A DNA stretch of 34,122 bases from Bacillota bacterium (lineage in GTDB: Bacteria; Bacillota; Clostridia; CAKSNL01; HGM11501): positions 1 through 34,122 of the forward strand of contig JAUZPY010000011.1 of the NCBI GenBank assembly GCA_030705805.1, written 5' to 3'. Within the stretch, counting starts at the first letter, position 1, and each line of letters begins with the position of its first letter. The position numbers and the translations under genes are program-made. Shown piece after piece: positions 1-6,338 of this stretch. The notes beneath the pieces are model-generated. The model did no database searches. It was not told the DNA's origin and saw nothing but the letters and a program-made list of their open reading frames with translations.

Positions 1-255
1 GGCGTACTCTCAAATGTTACTTATTATCCGGCCGTAATTACCGGCTGGTATGCTGACGGAGCAGTTAAGTTTAATATGACAGGAGCAGAACAAAAATATA
101 TGGCTCCCGGTGGAGGCGAGCCCCTTGCTGTTTCTTTTAATCCTTCCGAAATAGAAGGGCAGCTTCAGGGAAAATATGACTACACTTATGATAAAGTAGT
201 TTCCGGAATGAATATGAGATACAGAATTGTAATTGAGTTTAAAAAACAACAATAA
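1..255 (+). CDS. C-terminal end of an unrecognised protein (partial)
   Basis: The first 84 codons of the window are open in frame 1 and end at a TAA just before a terminator hairpin, so this is the 3' end of a gene that starts outside the window. The visible residues are rich in Gly, Tyr and Asn, with a stretch reading APGGGEPLAVSF, and end in a lysine/glutamine tail (EFKKQQ). No membrane segment, catalytic motif or cysteine cluster is visible, and I do not recognise the family. Codon use fits the rest of the window. Confidence 0.7.
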   Translation, partial: GVLSNVTYYPAVITGWYADGAVKFNMTGAEQKYMAPGGGEPLAVSFNPSEIEGQLQGKYDYTYDKVVSGMNMRYRIVIEFKKQQ

Positions 256-265
256 AAAACAATAA

Positions 266-296
266 AAAAGCTTCAGATTCTGAAGCTTTTTTATTG
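266..296. terminator. Bidirectional terminator between convergent genes
   Basis: An 11-bp perfect stem (AAAAGCTTCAG / CTGAAGCTTTT) with a 3-base loop is followed by T's on the plus strand and preceded by A's, so it can stop transcription from both sides. It separates the partial plus-strand gene from the minus-strand ImmA-like gene. Confidence 0.85.
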
Positions 297-956
297 TTTT
301 CCAATACATTCCGAACATGGTTCATATCCCATATCAATTAAATCATCAAGCGTAAAATACCGTAGATTGTCCTTGCCTTTAACAAAACGGCAGTCAGATG
401 TGTGATATTTTTTACCGTTTTGTGTAACAACGTACATTTTCTGCATAGACTTTTTATATAATGCACCGCCAACAAAACTCATCCCTACAATAAACGATAA
501 AAATATTAATATTATAAGTATTTTATTGAATTTTCCAAATAAATATATACTTCTAAGAGTGCTCGGATAAAGTATGTAATGGGCAAAATCATTTGCTTCC
601 TGCTCGTGTATTATATCCTGACCGGCAAGGTCTTTCCCCGCATCCATGTGGTCGTTATAAATATGACCTTCTTCATGGGCAAGAAGTATAAGCTTTTCTC
701 TGTTTGATAGCCCTTCAACAATAAAAACAATGCGATTAACACTATCAACATATGTAAAAGCTTTTACTGATTTTGAATATTCCTCAAGTCTTAATGACGA
801 AAGAAGCTTTTCCACTGAAGGGTCATTTGAATACTGACTATATTCTACTACTGTATAGCCTTGCTTTGAAAGAATATCAGCAAGACATTCTACATCAACG
901 CTGTAAGCATGAAATTCTTTCAAAAAACTTAAGGCTCTTTTCTTTACATGATTCAA
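291..956 (-). CDS. Membrane-anchored ImmA/IrrE-family metallopeptidase with C-terminal Cys/His domain
   Basis: 221 residues starting at a TTG with a strong AGGTGA site 4 bases upstream. Residues 94-98 read HEEGH, the HExxH zinc-peptidase signature, and the glutamates near 118-120 (HEQEANDFAHYIL) fit the third ligand of the ImmA/IrrE (COG2856) fold. Family members such as ImmA of ICEBs1 cleave a partner repressor. Unlike the usual soluble enzymes, this one continues into one hydrophobic helix (about 143-167) and a C-terminal module, GKKYHTSDC...EPCSEC, with H185, C189, C214 and C217 as likely metal ligands. That module is seen at the ends of other bacterial proteins. The gene lies directly downstream of two HTH repressor genes on the same strand, which are its likely substrates. 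The domain calls are firm; the role is inferred from context. Confidence 0.85.
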   Translation of the reverse strand: MNHVKKRALSFLKEFHAYSVDVECLADILSKQGYTVVEYSQYSNDPSVEKLLSSLRLEEYSKSVKAFTYVDSVNRIVFIVEGLSNREKLILLAHEEGHIYNDHMDAGKDLAGQDIIHEQEANDFAHYILYPSTLRSIYLFGKFNKILIILIFLSFIVGMSFVGGALYKKSMQKMYVVTQNGKKYHTSDCRFVKGKDNLRYFTLDDLIDMGYEPCSECIGKQ

Positions 957-973
957 AATATCACCTCAAGAAT

Positions 974-1001
974 ACAAGGTGGAGTTATTACCCCACCTTG
1001 T
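974..1001 (-). other. Intercistronic hairpin without a T tract
   Basis: A 9-bp perfect stem (ACAAGGTGG / CCACCTTGT) with a 10-base loop sits between the HTH gene and the ImmA-like gene on the minus strand. No T run follows in the minus direction, so it looks less like a terminator than like an attenuating or RNA-stabilising hairpin within an operon. Confidence 0.5.
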
Positions 1002-1008
1002 TTAAGTC

Positions 1009-1431
1009 TTACTTGCTTTTAATACTACGAAGGGCTTCCTGTGCATCACCTTGCGCGCTCTTAGCAGTTTTGGTTTTTGCTGTCTTACCACCATAAGCAG
1101 CTACGTATCCGACTTCTTCACCTATACATCTGTTGTACTCCATTAAAATAACTGTACGAACTGTATGCATACCTTTTTCGTCAAGTGCCGAATACATATT
1201 AACCATGTCAACTACCTCATCGTCCAACGGAATAGGTGTTTCATAGTCCGCAAGACGAATATTAAGGGTTTTGCACATTTTTAGTACCGTGTCGTATCCT
1301 GTGCCGCTTACACCTTTTTTAAGTGCGCTGACAACTGTAGTCTGCGGTACACCAATCGCAAAAGCAAATTGCCTTACGCTTCGGTACTGCTTCTTGATTT
1401 CACAAGTAATTAGCTCAGTTAAGTAATCCAT
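1009..1431 (-). CDS. Cro/CI-type HTH transcriptional regulator (paralogue B)
   Basis: 140 residues, ATG start preceded by GAGGTGAT. The N-terminal 60 residues form a Cro/CI-type helix-turn-helix: SVRQFAFAIGVPQTTV is helix 2-turn-recognition helix, followed by ALKKGVSGTGYDTVLKMC. Its first 50 residues are nearly the same as those of the next gene upstream (1478-1798), so the two arose by tandem duplication. The extra C-terminal tail (about 110-140) is Lys/Ala-rich and probably disordered. It has its own promoter (1453-1481) that overlaps the end of the upstream gene. Such pairs next to an ImmA-like peptidase resemble the lysogeny switch of phages and ICEs, but no integrase or structural gene is nearby, so this may be a domesticated or stress-response module. 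Confidence 0.85.
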   Translation of the reverse strand: MDYLTELITCEIKKQYRSVRQFAFAIGVPQTTVVSALKKGVSGTGYDTVLKMCKTLNIRLADYETPIPLDDEVVDMVNMYSALDEKGMHTVRTVILMEYNRCIGEEVGYVAAYGGKTAKTKTAKSAQGDAQEALRSIKSK

Positions 1432-1452
1432 AAAATCACCTCATCCGCAACA

Positions 1453-1481
1453 ATATTATCACAGAATTTCGTATATGTCAA
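1453..1481 (-). promoter_or_regulatory. Promoter and probable operator of HTH gene B
   Basis: Reading on the minus strand, TTGACA (1476-1481), a 17-base spacer and TAATAT (1453-1458) lie 22 bases before the ATG. The spacer and -10 contain GAAATTCTGTGATAAT (1455-1470), which shares the AATTCnGT core with two sites in front of HTH gene A. A repressor bound here would block this promoter. Confidence 0.75.
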
Positions 1482-1798
1482 TCCTTTTTTGAGCAACGCT
1501 TGTGCTGTGTCTTGATTGTACGAAAAACCATTTCTTTTCCGCTTTCATCTAAGAAAAGAAACATTTGTAATGCTGTGGAAATATCTTCCTCTGGGGTTAG
1601 AATATTTACGGAATTTTCGGGAGTGATGTTTAAAACCCTACAAATTTTAATTACGGTTCTGTAGGCAGTACCGCTTACACCATTTTTTAAAGCACCCGAT
1701 ACTGTTGTCTGAGGTATTCCTGTTGATAATGAAAATTGTCGTACACTTTTATATTGTTTTATTAGCTCCGTTCGGATTTTATTAGTAAGCTGGTCCAT
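1478..1798 (-). CDS. Cro/CI-type HTH transcriptional regulator (paralogue A)
   Basis: 106 residues, ATG start with an AGGAAG site. Residues 15-48 (KSVRQFSLSTGIPQTTVSGA...NGVSGTAYRTV) are the helix-turn-helix and match the downstream paralogue at most positions, including the unusual VSGT loop, so both probably read related operators. The C-terminal part is short (TPEEDISTALQMFLFLDESGKEMVF) and similar to the corresponding part of paralogue B (VVDMVNMYSALDEKGMHTV), presumably for dimerisation. It is the first gene of a three-gene minus-strand set that ends in the ImmA-like peptidase, and has a near-consensus promoter with two operator-like sites. Confidence 0.85.
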   Translation of the reverse strand: MDQLTNKIRTELIKQYKSVRQFSLSTGIPQTTVSGALKNGVSGTAYRTVIKICRVLNITPENSVNILTPEEDISTALQMFLFLDESGKEMVFRTIKTQHKRCSKKD

Positions 1799-1819
1799 TT
1801 AAGCACTTCCTTTTATTTG

Positions 1820-1883
1820 TAATTAACGGAATTGTGTGCAAATGATTTATTTTTATCTTACACAACAATTACCGAATTGTCAA
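1820..1883 (-). promoter_or_regulatory. Promoter with two operator-like sites for HTH gene A
   Basis: On the minus strand TTGACA (1878-1883), a 17-base spacer and TAAGAT (1855-1860). The spacer holds ACAATTCGGTAATTGT (1865-1880), an inverted repeat of ACAATT around four bases. A second similar site, ACAATTCCGTTAATTA (1820-1835), lies downstream of the transcription start. Both carry the AATTCnGT core found in the promoter of gene B, which points to self- and cross-repression. Confidence 0.75.
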
Positions 1884-1972
1884 CCAAAATATTCAAAATT
1901 TTGATAAATTTTCCATTAATTATGTTATTTATGTATACCAAAAAATCTTTTTTATATATAGTCAGCTTTATG

Positions 1973-2001
1973 TTGACATAAAGTGTTAAAGGAATTATAA
2001 T
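1973..2001 (+). promoter_or_regulatory. Consensus sigma-A promoter
   Basis: TTGACA (1973-1978), exactly 17 bases, then TATAAT (1996-2001): a perfect housekeeping promoter placed 30 bases before the ATG at 2032. It drives the unknown 108-residue gene and probably the overlapping CCA nucleotidyltransferase gene. Confidence 0.85.
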
Positions 2002-2031
2002 TAATCTAATCTTTAACCGGAGGTACTTGTT

Positions 2032-2358
2032 ATGCTGGAAATTAAGATTATGGCAGATAATCTGGATTACGGACTCCTGGCGGAAAAATTTATTCCGGAG
2101 GCAATTGGGGAATTCTCTGAAAAAAAGGGTGGCTTTTTCGGCAATTTAGCCGGTAAGCTTAAAGGCTTTTCAGGAGCAGCTGCAAAAGCAGCACTCAATG
2201 TTATGCCTCAAAAGGTTAAGGAGGATCTGGTAATACAACTTGCAAATGAATATAAGGAGAAATTTATAAAGTCCGCTAACATTACTTTGAATCAAAAAGG
2301 GATAGCAGCCCAAATTAATGATATTGAGGTGTCTGTTGTTGAAAAAAATGTTAGGTAA
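2032..2358 (+). CDS. Unknown 108-residue protein
   Basis: I do not recognise this protein. It starts at an ATG seven bases after a CGGAGGT site and follows a perfect promoter, so it is very likely expressed. It is soluble: no signal peptide or membrane helix. A Gly/Lys/Phe-rich segment (GGFFGNLAGKLKGFSGAAAKAA, about 34-55) could be amphipathic; the C-terminal third alternates hydrophobic and polar residues like beta strands (ITLNQKGIAAQINDIEVSVV). Its end overlaps the start of the CCA nucleotidyltransferase gene, which implies translational coupling. Confidence 0.75.
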   Translation: MLEIKIMADNLDYGLLAEKFIPEAIGEFSEKKGGFFGNLAGKLKGFSGAAAKAALNVMPQKVKEDLVIQLANEYKEKFIKSANITLNQKGIAAQINDIEVSVVEKNVR

Positions 2359-3637
2359 GATACCCGAATATGTGAAGAGAGTGCTAGAAGAACTTAATAA
2401 TCAAGGGTTTGAAGGTTTCTTGGTAGGGGGATGTGTCAGAGACTTTTTGCTTGGCAGAATGCCGGGGGACTATGATGTGGCTACCAGCGCATTGCCCGAA
2501 GAAATTATAGAATGCTTTAAGGATTATACCGTAATAGAAACAGGATTAAAGCATGGGACAGTAACTGTGGTATCCGATAGGTCACCGGTTGAAGTTACTA
2601 CTTATCGAATTGATGGAAAATACCTAGACAATAGAAGACCCAGTGAAGTTTTTTTCACTGAATCTTTAGAAGAAGACCTGTCTCGCAGGGATTTTACTAT
2701 AAATGCCATGGCTTATTCAGACAAAATCGGAATTGTGGATTTATTTGGCGGCGCGAGCGATGTGCAAAAGAAAATTATCCGCTGCGTTGGCGAGCCTTCT
2801 AAGCGTTTTGAAGAAGATGGACTCAGAATACTTCGTGCCTTGAGATTTTCATCCTGCCTCGGATTTGACATTGATAAAGAAACAAAAGAAGCTATTCATT
2901 TATATAAGGATTTACTTTATAACATATCAGTGGAGCGTATATACGATGAATTTACGAAACTTCTTTTGGGAGACTATGCTGACCTTGTGTTAAATGAATT
3001 TACCGATGTAATTGCCGTTTTTATTCCTGAACTTTTAAATATTCTCGAATATGATTGCTTTGAGCATACATTGAAAGTAATTAAGCTTTGTGAGAAGAAT
3101 AAATCCTTGCGTTATGCGGCACTGTTTCATGAACTTGGCAAGCCTCTTTCTGAAGCTCCCGAAAGAAATAATTTAAACGAAAAGGAAGAGTGTGCAAGAA
3201 GCTCTGAAATTGCTAAGAAAACCTTAAACAATCTTCATTCAGATAAAAAAACACTGGATACAGTAAAAAAACTGATATTAAAACATGGAGAGATAATAAC
3301 TCCTTCAAGGATTAAAATAAAAAAGATGGTCAGGGATTCTTCTTTTGATTTTACAAGACTTTTATTAATGCTTCAGCTTGCTTCAAAAACAGCATTTAAT
3401 GATGAGCCTAGGGAAAAAGCAATAGAAAAAGCAATAGAAATTTTAAAAGAAATAGAAAAAGATAACTTATGCCTGTCATTAAAGCAGCTGAAAGTATCAG
3501 GTAAAGATATTGAAGCTCTTGGAACGGCGGGGGAGAAGGTTGGGCAAATTCTTAATTATTTGCTCGATCAGGTTATAGAGGAAAAGGTGGAAAATGAAAA
3601 AGGCCCTTTGCTGGAATTAGCTAAAAGGCTTTTATGA
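2339..3637 (+). CDS. cca: CCA tRNA nucleotidyltransferase
   Basis: Adds or repairs the 3' CCA end of tRNAs. Class II nucleotidyltransferase features are clear: GGCVRD near residue 28, the metal-binding DYD pair (PGDYDVATSAL), the RRDFTINAMAY motif with the Arg residues that contact the nucleotide, and EEDGLRILRALRF of the neck. About 432 residues, the usual size. The C-terminal HD-like region reads FHELGKP rather than HDIGKP, so the second metal ligand of the HD site is changed to Glu and phosphohydrolase activity is doubtful. I favour the TTG at 2339, seven bases after GAGGTG (2326-2331); the ATG at 2348 has no good site and the ATG at 2318 precedes it. The gene overlaps the one upstream. 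A poly(A) polymerase role cannot be excluded. Confidence 0.9.
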   Translation: MKKMLGKIPEYVKRVLEELNNQGFEGFLVGGCVRDFLLGRMPGDYDVATSALPEEIIECFKDYTVIETGLKHGTVTVVSDRSPVEVTTYRIDGKYLDNRRPSEVFFTESLEEDLSRRDFTINAMAYSDKIGIVDLFGGASDVQKKIIRCVGEPSKRFEEDGLRILRALRFSSCLGFDIDKETKEAIHLYKDLLYNISVERIYDEFTKLLLGDYADLVLNEFTDVIAVFIPELLNILEYDCFEHTLKVIKLCEKNKSLRYAALFHELGKPLSEAPERNNLNEKEECARSSEIAKKTLNNLHSDKKTLDTVKKLILKHGEIITPSRIKIKKMVRDSSFDFTRLLLMLQLASKTAFNDEPREKAIEKAIEILKEIEKDNLCLSLKQLKVSGKDIEALGTAGEKVGQILNYLLDQVIEEKVENEKGPLLELAKRLL

Positions 3638-3647
3638 TGGGGTAATT

Positions 3648-4325
3648 ATGATTAATTTTACGGAAATTTTTAGACAGCTTTATGAAAACTTTTTAAGTAA
3701 TATGCCTGCCCAGATGGTGGGAGTAGTTGCGTCCATAATTTCAATTATTACTTTTCAACAGAAAACTCAGAAAAGAATCGTGTATATGCAGCTTGCAGCT
3801 TCGACCTGCTGGACAATTCACTTTTTATGGCTTGGTGCTTTTGGTGGCGGGATATTAAACATTATAGCTGTGTTCAGATCTTATGTTTTTGCGCACAGGG
3901 ATAAGCCTTGGGCAAGGAAAAAAGCATGGCTTGCCTGTTTTGCTATTATAATAGTTATTGCAGGAATATTGCCTCTCGGGACTATTACGGAAGCTATTAA
4001 GGAAGGCGGAAAGGTCACATTTAGCATGATTCTTTTAAACCTGCCTTTTGCTGACGGAAATATACCCGGTGGTCTTCTTGAAATGCTTCCTATAACAGGA
4101 ATGATGCTTACTACAGCAGCTTTTTGGATAACGGACGCAAAAAAGGTTAGGCGTATATCGTTGCCCAGTTCGCCTTGCTGGCTGATTTATGACGCTTCTA
4201 AACAGTCTTGGTCAGGGGTATTTACAGAAATTTTTGTTATGACTTCTATTTTAATAGCAATGTACAGATTGGACAGAAAGAAAAAAAGCGTTAAAGAGAA
4301 TCAATTTGAAAAAGTTAGAAGTTAA
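3648..4325 (+). CDS. YgjV-family inner membrane protein
   Basis: 225 residues with about five or six hydrophobic helices, beginning MINFTEIFRQLYENFLSNMPAQ. The stretch SIISIITFQQKTQKRIVYMQ followed by AASTCWTIHFLWLGAFGGGILN is characteristic of the YgjV family (PF10688), integral membrane proteins of unknown function. The tail after the last helix is short and basic (RLDRKKKSVKENQFEKVRS). It starts ten bases after the CCA nucleotidyltransferase stop, with GGGG as ribosome binding site, and so is in the same transcript. No substrate can be inferred. Confidence 0.8.
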   Translation: MINFTEIFRQLYENFLSNMPAQMVGVVASIISIITFQQKTQKRIVYMQLAASTCWTIHFLWLGAFGGGILNIIAVFRSYVFAHRDKPWARKKAWLACFAIIIVIAGILPLGTITEAIKEGGKVTFSMILLNLPFADGNIPGGLLEMLPITGMMLTTAAFWITDAKKVRRISLPSSPCWLIYDASKQSWSGVFTEIFVMTSILIAMYRLDRKKKSVKENQFEKVRS

Positions 4326-4486
4326 AAGAAGGCTTTTATATTGACGGGGAACAATTAGACTTTATTATTAAAGAGCTTCGAGGGAAACATAAATCCAGCG
4401 GATTAAGTGACGAAAAAACATGATAAACAGGAAGAGAATATGCCAGAAGGTTTTTTGAGATAGAATTGATTAAAAGACGGTGATTA
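4326..4486 (+). pseudogene. Possible remnant of a small coding gene
   Basis: In the frame of position 4331 the DNA reads about 30 protein-like residues (FYIDGEQLDFIIKELRGK...), then two adjacent in-frame stops (4421-4426), and then another protein-like run (TGREYARRFFEIELIKRR) to a TGA at 4484-4486. There is no start codon or ribosome binding site. The charged, helical look suggests an eroded gene, but I cannot identify the parent. Weak call. Confidence 0.3.
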
Positions 4487-4489
4487 GAG

Positions 4490-4786
4490 TTGGTAAGACA
4501 TATTGTATTTTGGAAACTTAAAGAAGAAGCTTGCGGTAATACCAAGCTGGAAAATGCAAAGATTATAAAAGAAAAACTGGAAGCCCTTCAAGGAAAGATT
4601 CCCGGAATAATAGACATGCAGGTTGGAATCAATGAAAACGGCGGCGAATATGACGCAGCCCTTATTTCGACCTTTGAATCAATGGACGCTTTAAAGAGCT
4701 ATGACAGTCACCCGGAACATCTTAAGGTAAGAGAATTTGTCAAGACAGTAAGGGAATCAAGAGCCAGCGTTGATTTTAATATTTAA
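4490..4786 (+). CDS. Dabb (stress-responsive A/B barrel) domain protein
   Basis: 98 residues covering one Dabb domain (PF07876): MVRHIVFWKLKEE opens the first strand, the central helix carries LEALQGKIPGI, and the last part SYDSHPEHLKVREFVKTVRES is the usual family signature. These small dimeric ferredoxin-like barrels occur as stand-alone proteins of mostly unknown function. The start is a TTG at 4490 with a weak GGTGATT site. A strong terminator follows directly. Confidence 0.85.
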   Translation: MVRHIVFWKLKEEACGNTKLENAKIIKEKLEALQGKIPGIIDMQVGINENGGEYDAALISTFESMDALKSYDSHPEHLKVREFVKTVRESRASVDFNI

Positions 4787-4813
4787 AGAAACCGCATTGC
4801 GGTTTCTTTTTTT
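4785..4813 (+). terminator. Rho-independent terminator after the Dabb gene
   Basis: AAAGAAACCGC pairs with GCGGTTTCTTT around a very short ATT loop and is followed by a T run. Confidence 0.9.
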
Positions 4814-4828
4814 GCTTTTAAGCTAAAT

Positions 4829-4863
4829 GGCAGACGTTTCATAATGATAGGTCTGCCGTTTTT
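4829..4863 (+). terminator. Second hairpin, possible backup terminator
   Basis: GGCAGAC (4829-4835) and GTCTGCC (4851-4857) form a 7-bp stem followed by GTTTTTA. It lies 20 bases after the first terminator and before the next promoter. Confidence 0.55.
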
Positions 4864-4917
4864 ATGACGTTTTGTCGAAGCTAATATGAAAATATTTCGA
4901 AATTTTATTCAAGACTA

Positions 4918-4946
4918 TTGACGTTTGTATACTATTGTAATATAAT
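4918..4946 (+). promoter_or_regulatory. Promoter of the short-RHH / Ltp operon
   Basis: TTGACG (4918-4923), 17 bases, TATAAT (4941-4946). The start site would be near 4953, leaving a leader of about 160 bases before the first ATG at 5112. Confidence 0.75.
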
Positions 4947-4952
4947 CGCATA

Positions 4953-5104
4953 TAGAAATAATTGCTATTTTCTTTAACGGCTATAGCAGAACATGATATT
5001 ACTATACTTCCGGTATTTGAAATAGCCGTTATAGTATTATCTTTCGGTGCGGTTACGGAGGGTTATTTAAACGAAACGAACAAAGATTACTAACCCGGAG
5101 GTGC
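4953..5104 (+). other. Long structured 5' leader
   Basis: Between the promoter and the first ORF there are about 150 non-coding bases with clear pairing: AACGGCTAT (4977-4985) with ATAGCCGTT (5022-5030), enclosing a small ATAC/GTAT hairpin with loop TTCCG; and GGGTTA with TAACCC around 5055-5095, just before the GGAGGTG ribosome binding site (about 5097-5103). This could be a cis-regulatory RNA. I checked by eye for the hallmark bases of common riboswitches (c-di-GMP, SAM, TPP, T-box) and did not find them. Confidence 0.45.
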
Positions 5105-5111
5105 CTTATAT

Positions 5112-5243
5112 ATGTCTGATAAAAAATTAATTATACCTTCTAAAAAATACAAGGGAGACACTTCTGTTGTCTCGGCAAGGCTGCCAAATGGAATGATAAA
5201 GGATTTAGACAAGATTGCTGAAGATACAGAACAACAAATATAA
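5112..5243 (+). CDS. Short RHH-like peptide (43 residues)
   Basis: A small ORF with a very strong GGAGGTG site. The peptide begins MSDKKLIIPSKKYKGD and continues TSVVSARLPNGMIKDLDKIA, which matches the beta strand and first helix of ribbon-helix-helix (CopG/MetJ-like) proteins. It stops after EDTEQQI, just where the second helix should begin, so the DNA-binding fold is incomplete. Full-length relatives have about 20 more residues, so this may be a natural truncation or a decayed gene; it is still well placed for translation. It precedes the Ltp-domain gene by 16 bases in one operon. Confidence 0.65.
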   Translation: MSDKKLIIPSKKYKGDTSVVSARLPNGMIKDLDKIAEDTEQQI

Positions 5244-5259
5244 TTTTAGGAGGACAATC

Positions 5260-6108
5260 ATGAAATGTAATCAATGCGGCACAGAATTCGAGGCTAATTT
5301 TTGCCCAAACTGCGGAGCTCCGGCGGTAAATGTTCCGGAAGCACAGCCGGTAAGCAATGCACAAAATGTACGGCAAACGATCAATTACGGTCAGACACCC
5401 ATTCAGCCTGTCCAAAAGACGAAAAAGCCCATATACAGGAAATGGTGGTTTTGGGTTATCGTCGCTGTTGTCTTTATCGGTGTAATAGCCAATCTTGATG
5501 ATAACGGCAATACAACCGAGAGCGGCACAGTAAGCAGCAATGTCAATTCTGCGGAAAGCAGCGATACAACAAAAAATGATATAAACAGTAAAAAGGTTGA
5601 AGTAACTGTTGTTGACTTTAGTTCAATGGATCAGGCTGCAATTCAAAGTTGGGCAGATACAAAAAAAGTCACTTGTGAAATTACCGAGGATTATTCTGAG
5701 TCAGCGGCAAAAGGCTCTTTAATCAGCCAGAGTGTAAAGGCCGGAGACACTGTTCAAGAAGGCGATACAATAAAAATAGTTTTTTCACTTGGGAAAAAGC
5801 CGTCCGCCGAATATATGAATGCTCTTAAACAAGCTGAATCCTATTCAAAGACAATGCATATGTCAAAAAAGGGAATCTATGATCAGTTAACATCTGAATA
5901 CGGCGGAAAATTCCCGGCTGATGCTGCACAATATGCGATTGATAACGTAAAAGCTGATTGGAATTCTAATGCTTTGGAGCAGGCAAAATCATATCAAGAA
6001 ACAATGAGTATGTCAAAGAGCGCAGTATATGATCAATTGATATCTGAATATGGCGGCAAATTTACAAAAGAAGAAGCGCAATATGCCGTTGCTCATCTAG
6101 ATAATTAA
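5260..6108 (+). CDS. Zinc-ribbon / TM / PASTA-like / double Ltp-domain surface protein
   Basis: 282 residues from the ATG at 5260, right after TAGGAGGA. Order of parts: a zinc ribbon at 3-18 (CNQCG...CPNCG); a Pro/Gln-rich linker; one membrane helix at about 61-79 (WWFWVIVAVVFIGVIANL); a Ser/Thr/Asn-rich spacer; a PASTA-like domain at about 112-168 (VEVTVVDF...KAGDTVQEGDTIKIVFSLG); and two copies of an Ltp motif, at about 178-220 and 238-280, each reading like MSKxxxYDQLxSEYGGKF. Ltp domains (PF07553) occur in host-surface lipoproteins; the phage TP-J34 Ltp protein blocks DNA injection by other phages. Here the ribbon would lie inside the cell and the Ltp repeats outside. Function as a phage-exclusion or surface-sensing protein is an inference. 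Confidence 0.85.
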   Translation: MKCNQCGTEFEANFCPNCGAPAVNVPEAQPVSNAQNVRQTINYGQTPIQPVQKTKKPIYRKWWFWVIVAVVFIGVIANLDDNGNTTESGTVSSNVNSAESSDTTKNDINSKKVEVTVVDFSSMDQAAIQSWADTKKVTCEITEDYSESAAKGSLISQSVKAGDTVQEGDTIKIVFSLGKKPSAEYMNALKQAESYSKTMHMSKKGIYDQLTSEYGGKFPADAAQYAIDNVKADWNSNALEQAKSYQETMSMSKSAVYDQLISEYGGKFTKEEAQYAVAHLDN

Positions 6109-6135
6109 TATGTTAATTTAATGTGGTAATTATAT

Positions 6136-6186
6136 AAGAGCCGTGTTTACTGCTGGAAGTCAGTAATGAATACGGCTCTTTTTTGT
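6136..6186 (+). terminator. Terminator of the Ltp operon
   Basis: AAGAGCCGT (6136-6144) pairs with ACGGCTCTT (6172-6180), followed by TTTTG. A nested TTACTG/CAGTAA hairpin lies inside the loop. Confidence 0.85.
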
Positions 6187-6282
6187 TTTGGTGAGTCTTG
6201 AAGGTTTACAATGCTAAGTAATTGAAATTGCAAAACTACGGACTATGGTTATAAAAAAGTTATAGAAAATCTCTCTTTTTAG

Positions 6283-6311
6283 TTGATTGAATTTTTCTAT
6301 AGTGGTATAAT
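6283..6311 (+). promoter_or_regulatory. Promoter of the ybaK / GH43 pair
   Basis: TTGATT (6283-6288), 17 bases, TATAAT (6306-6311), placed 27 bases before the ybaK ATG. Confidence 0.65.
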
Positions 6312-6338
6312 TGTAAAAAAATATATGGAGCGCTAAAA

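Noticed and set aside
773-1096. Plus-strand ORF of 107 residues
   Set aside because: It lies over the start of the ImmA-like gene and the end of an HTH gene on the other strand and resembles no protein; it is a shadow.
291-1883. Prophage or ICE boundary
   Set aside because: The repressor/ImmA pairing is phage-like, but there is no integrase, excisionase, structural gene or attachment repeat in the window.
4953-5104. c-di-GMP, SAM, TPP or T-box riboswitch
   Set aside because: The conserved core bases of these classes were not found by eye; only general pairing is visible.
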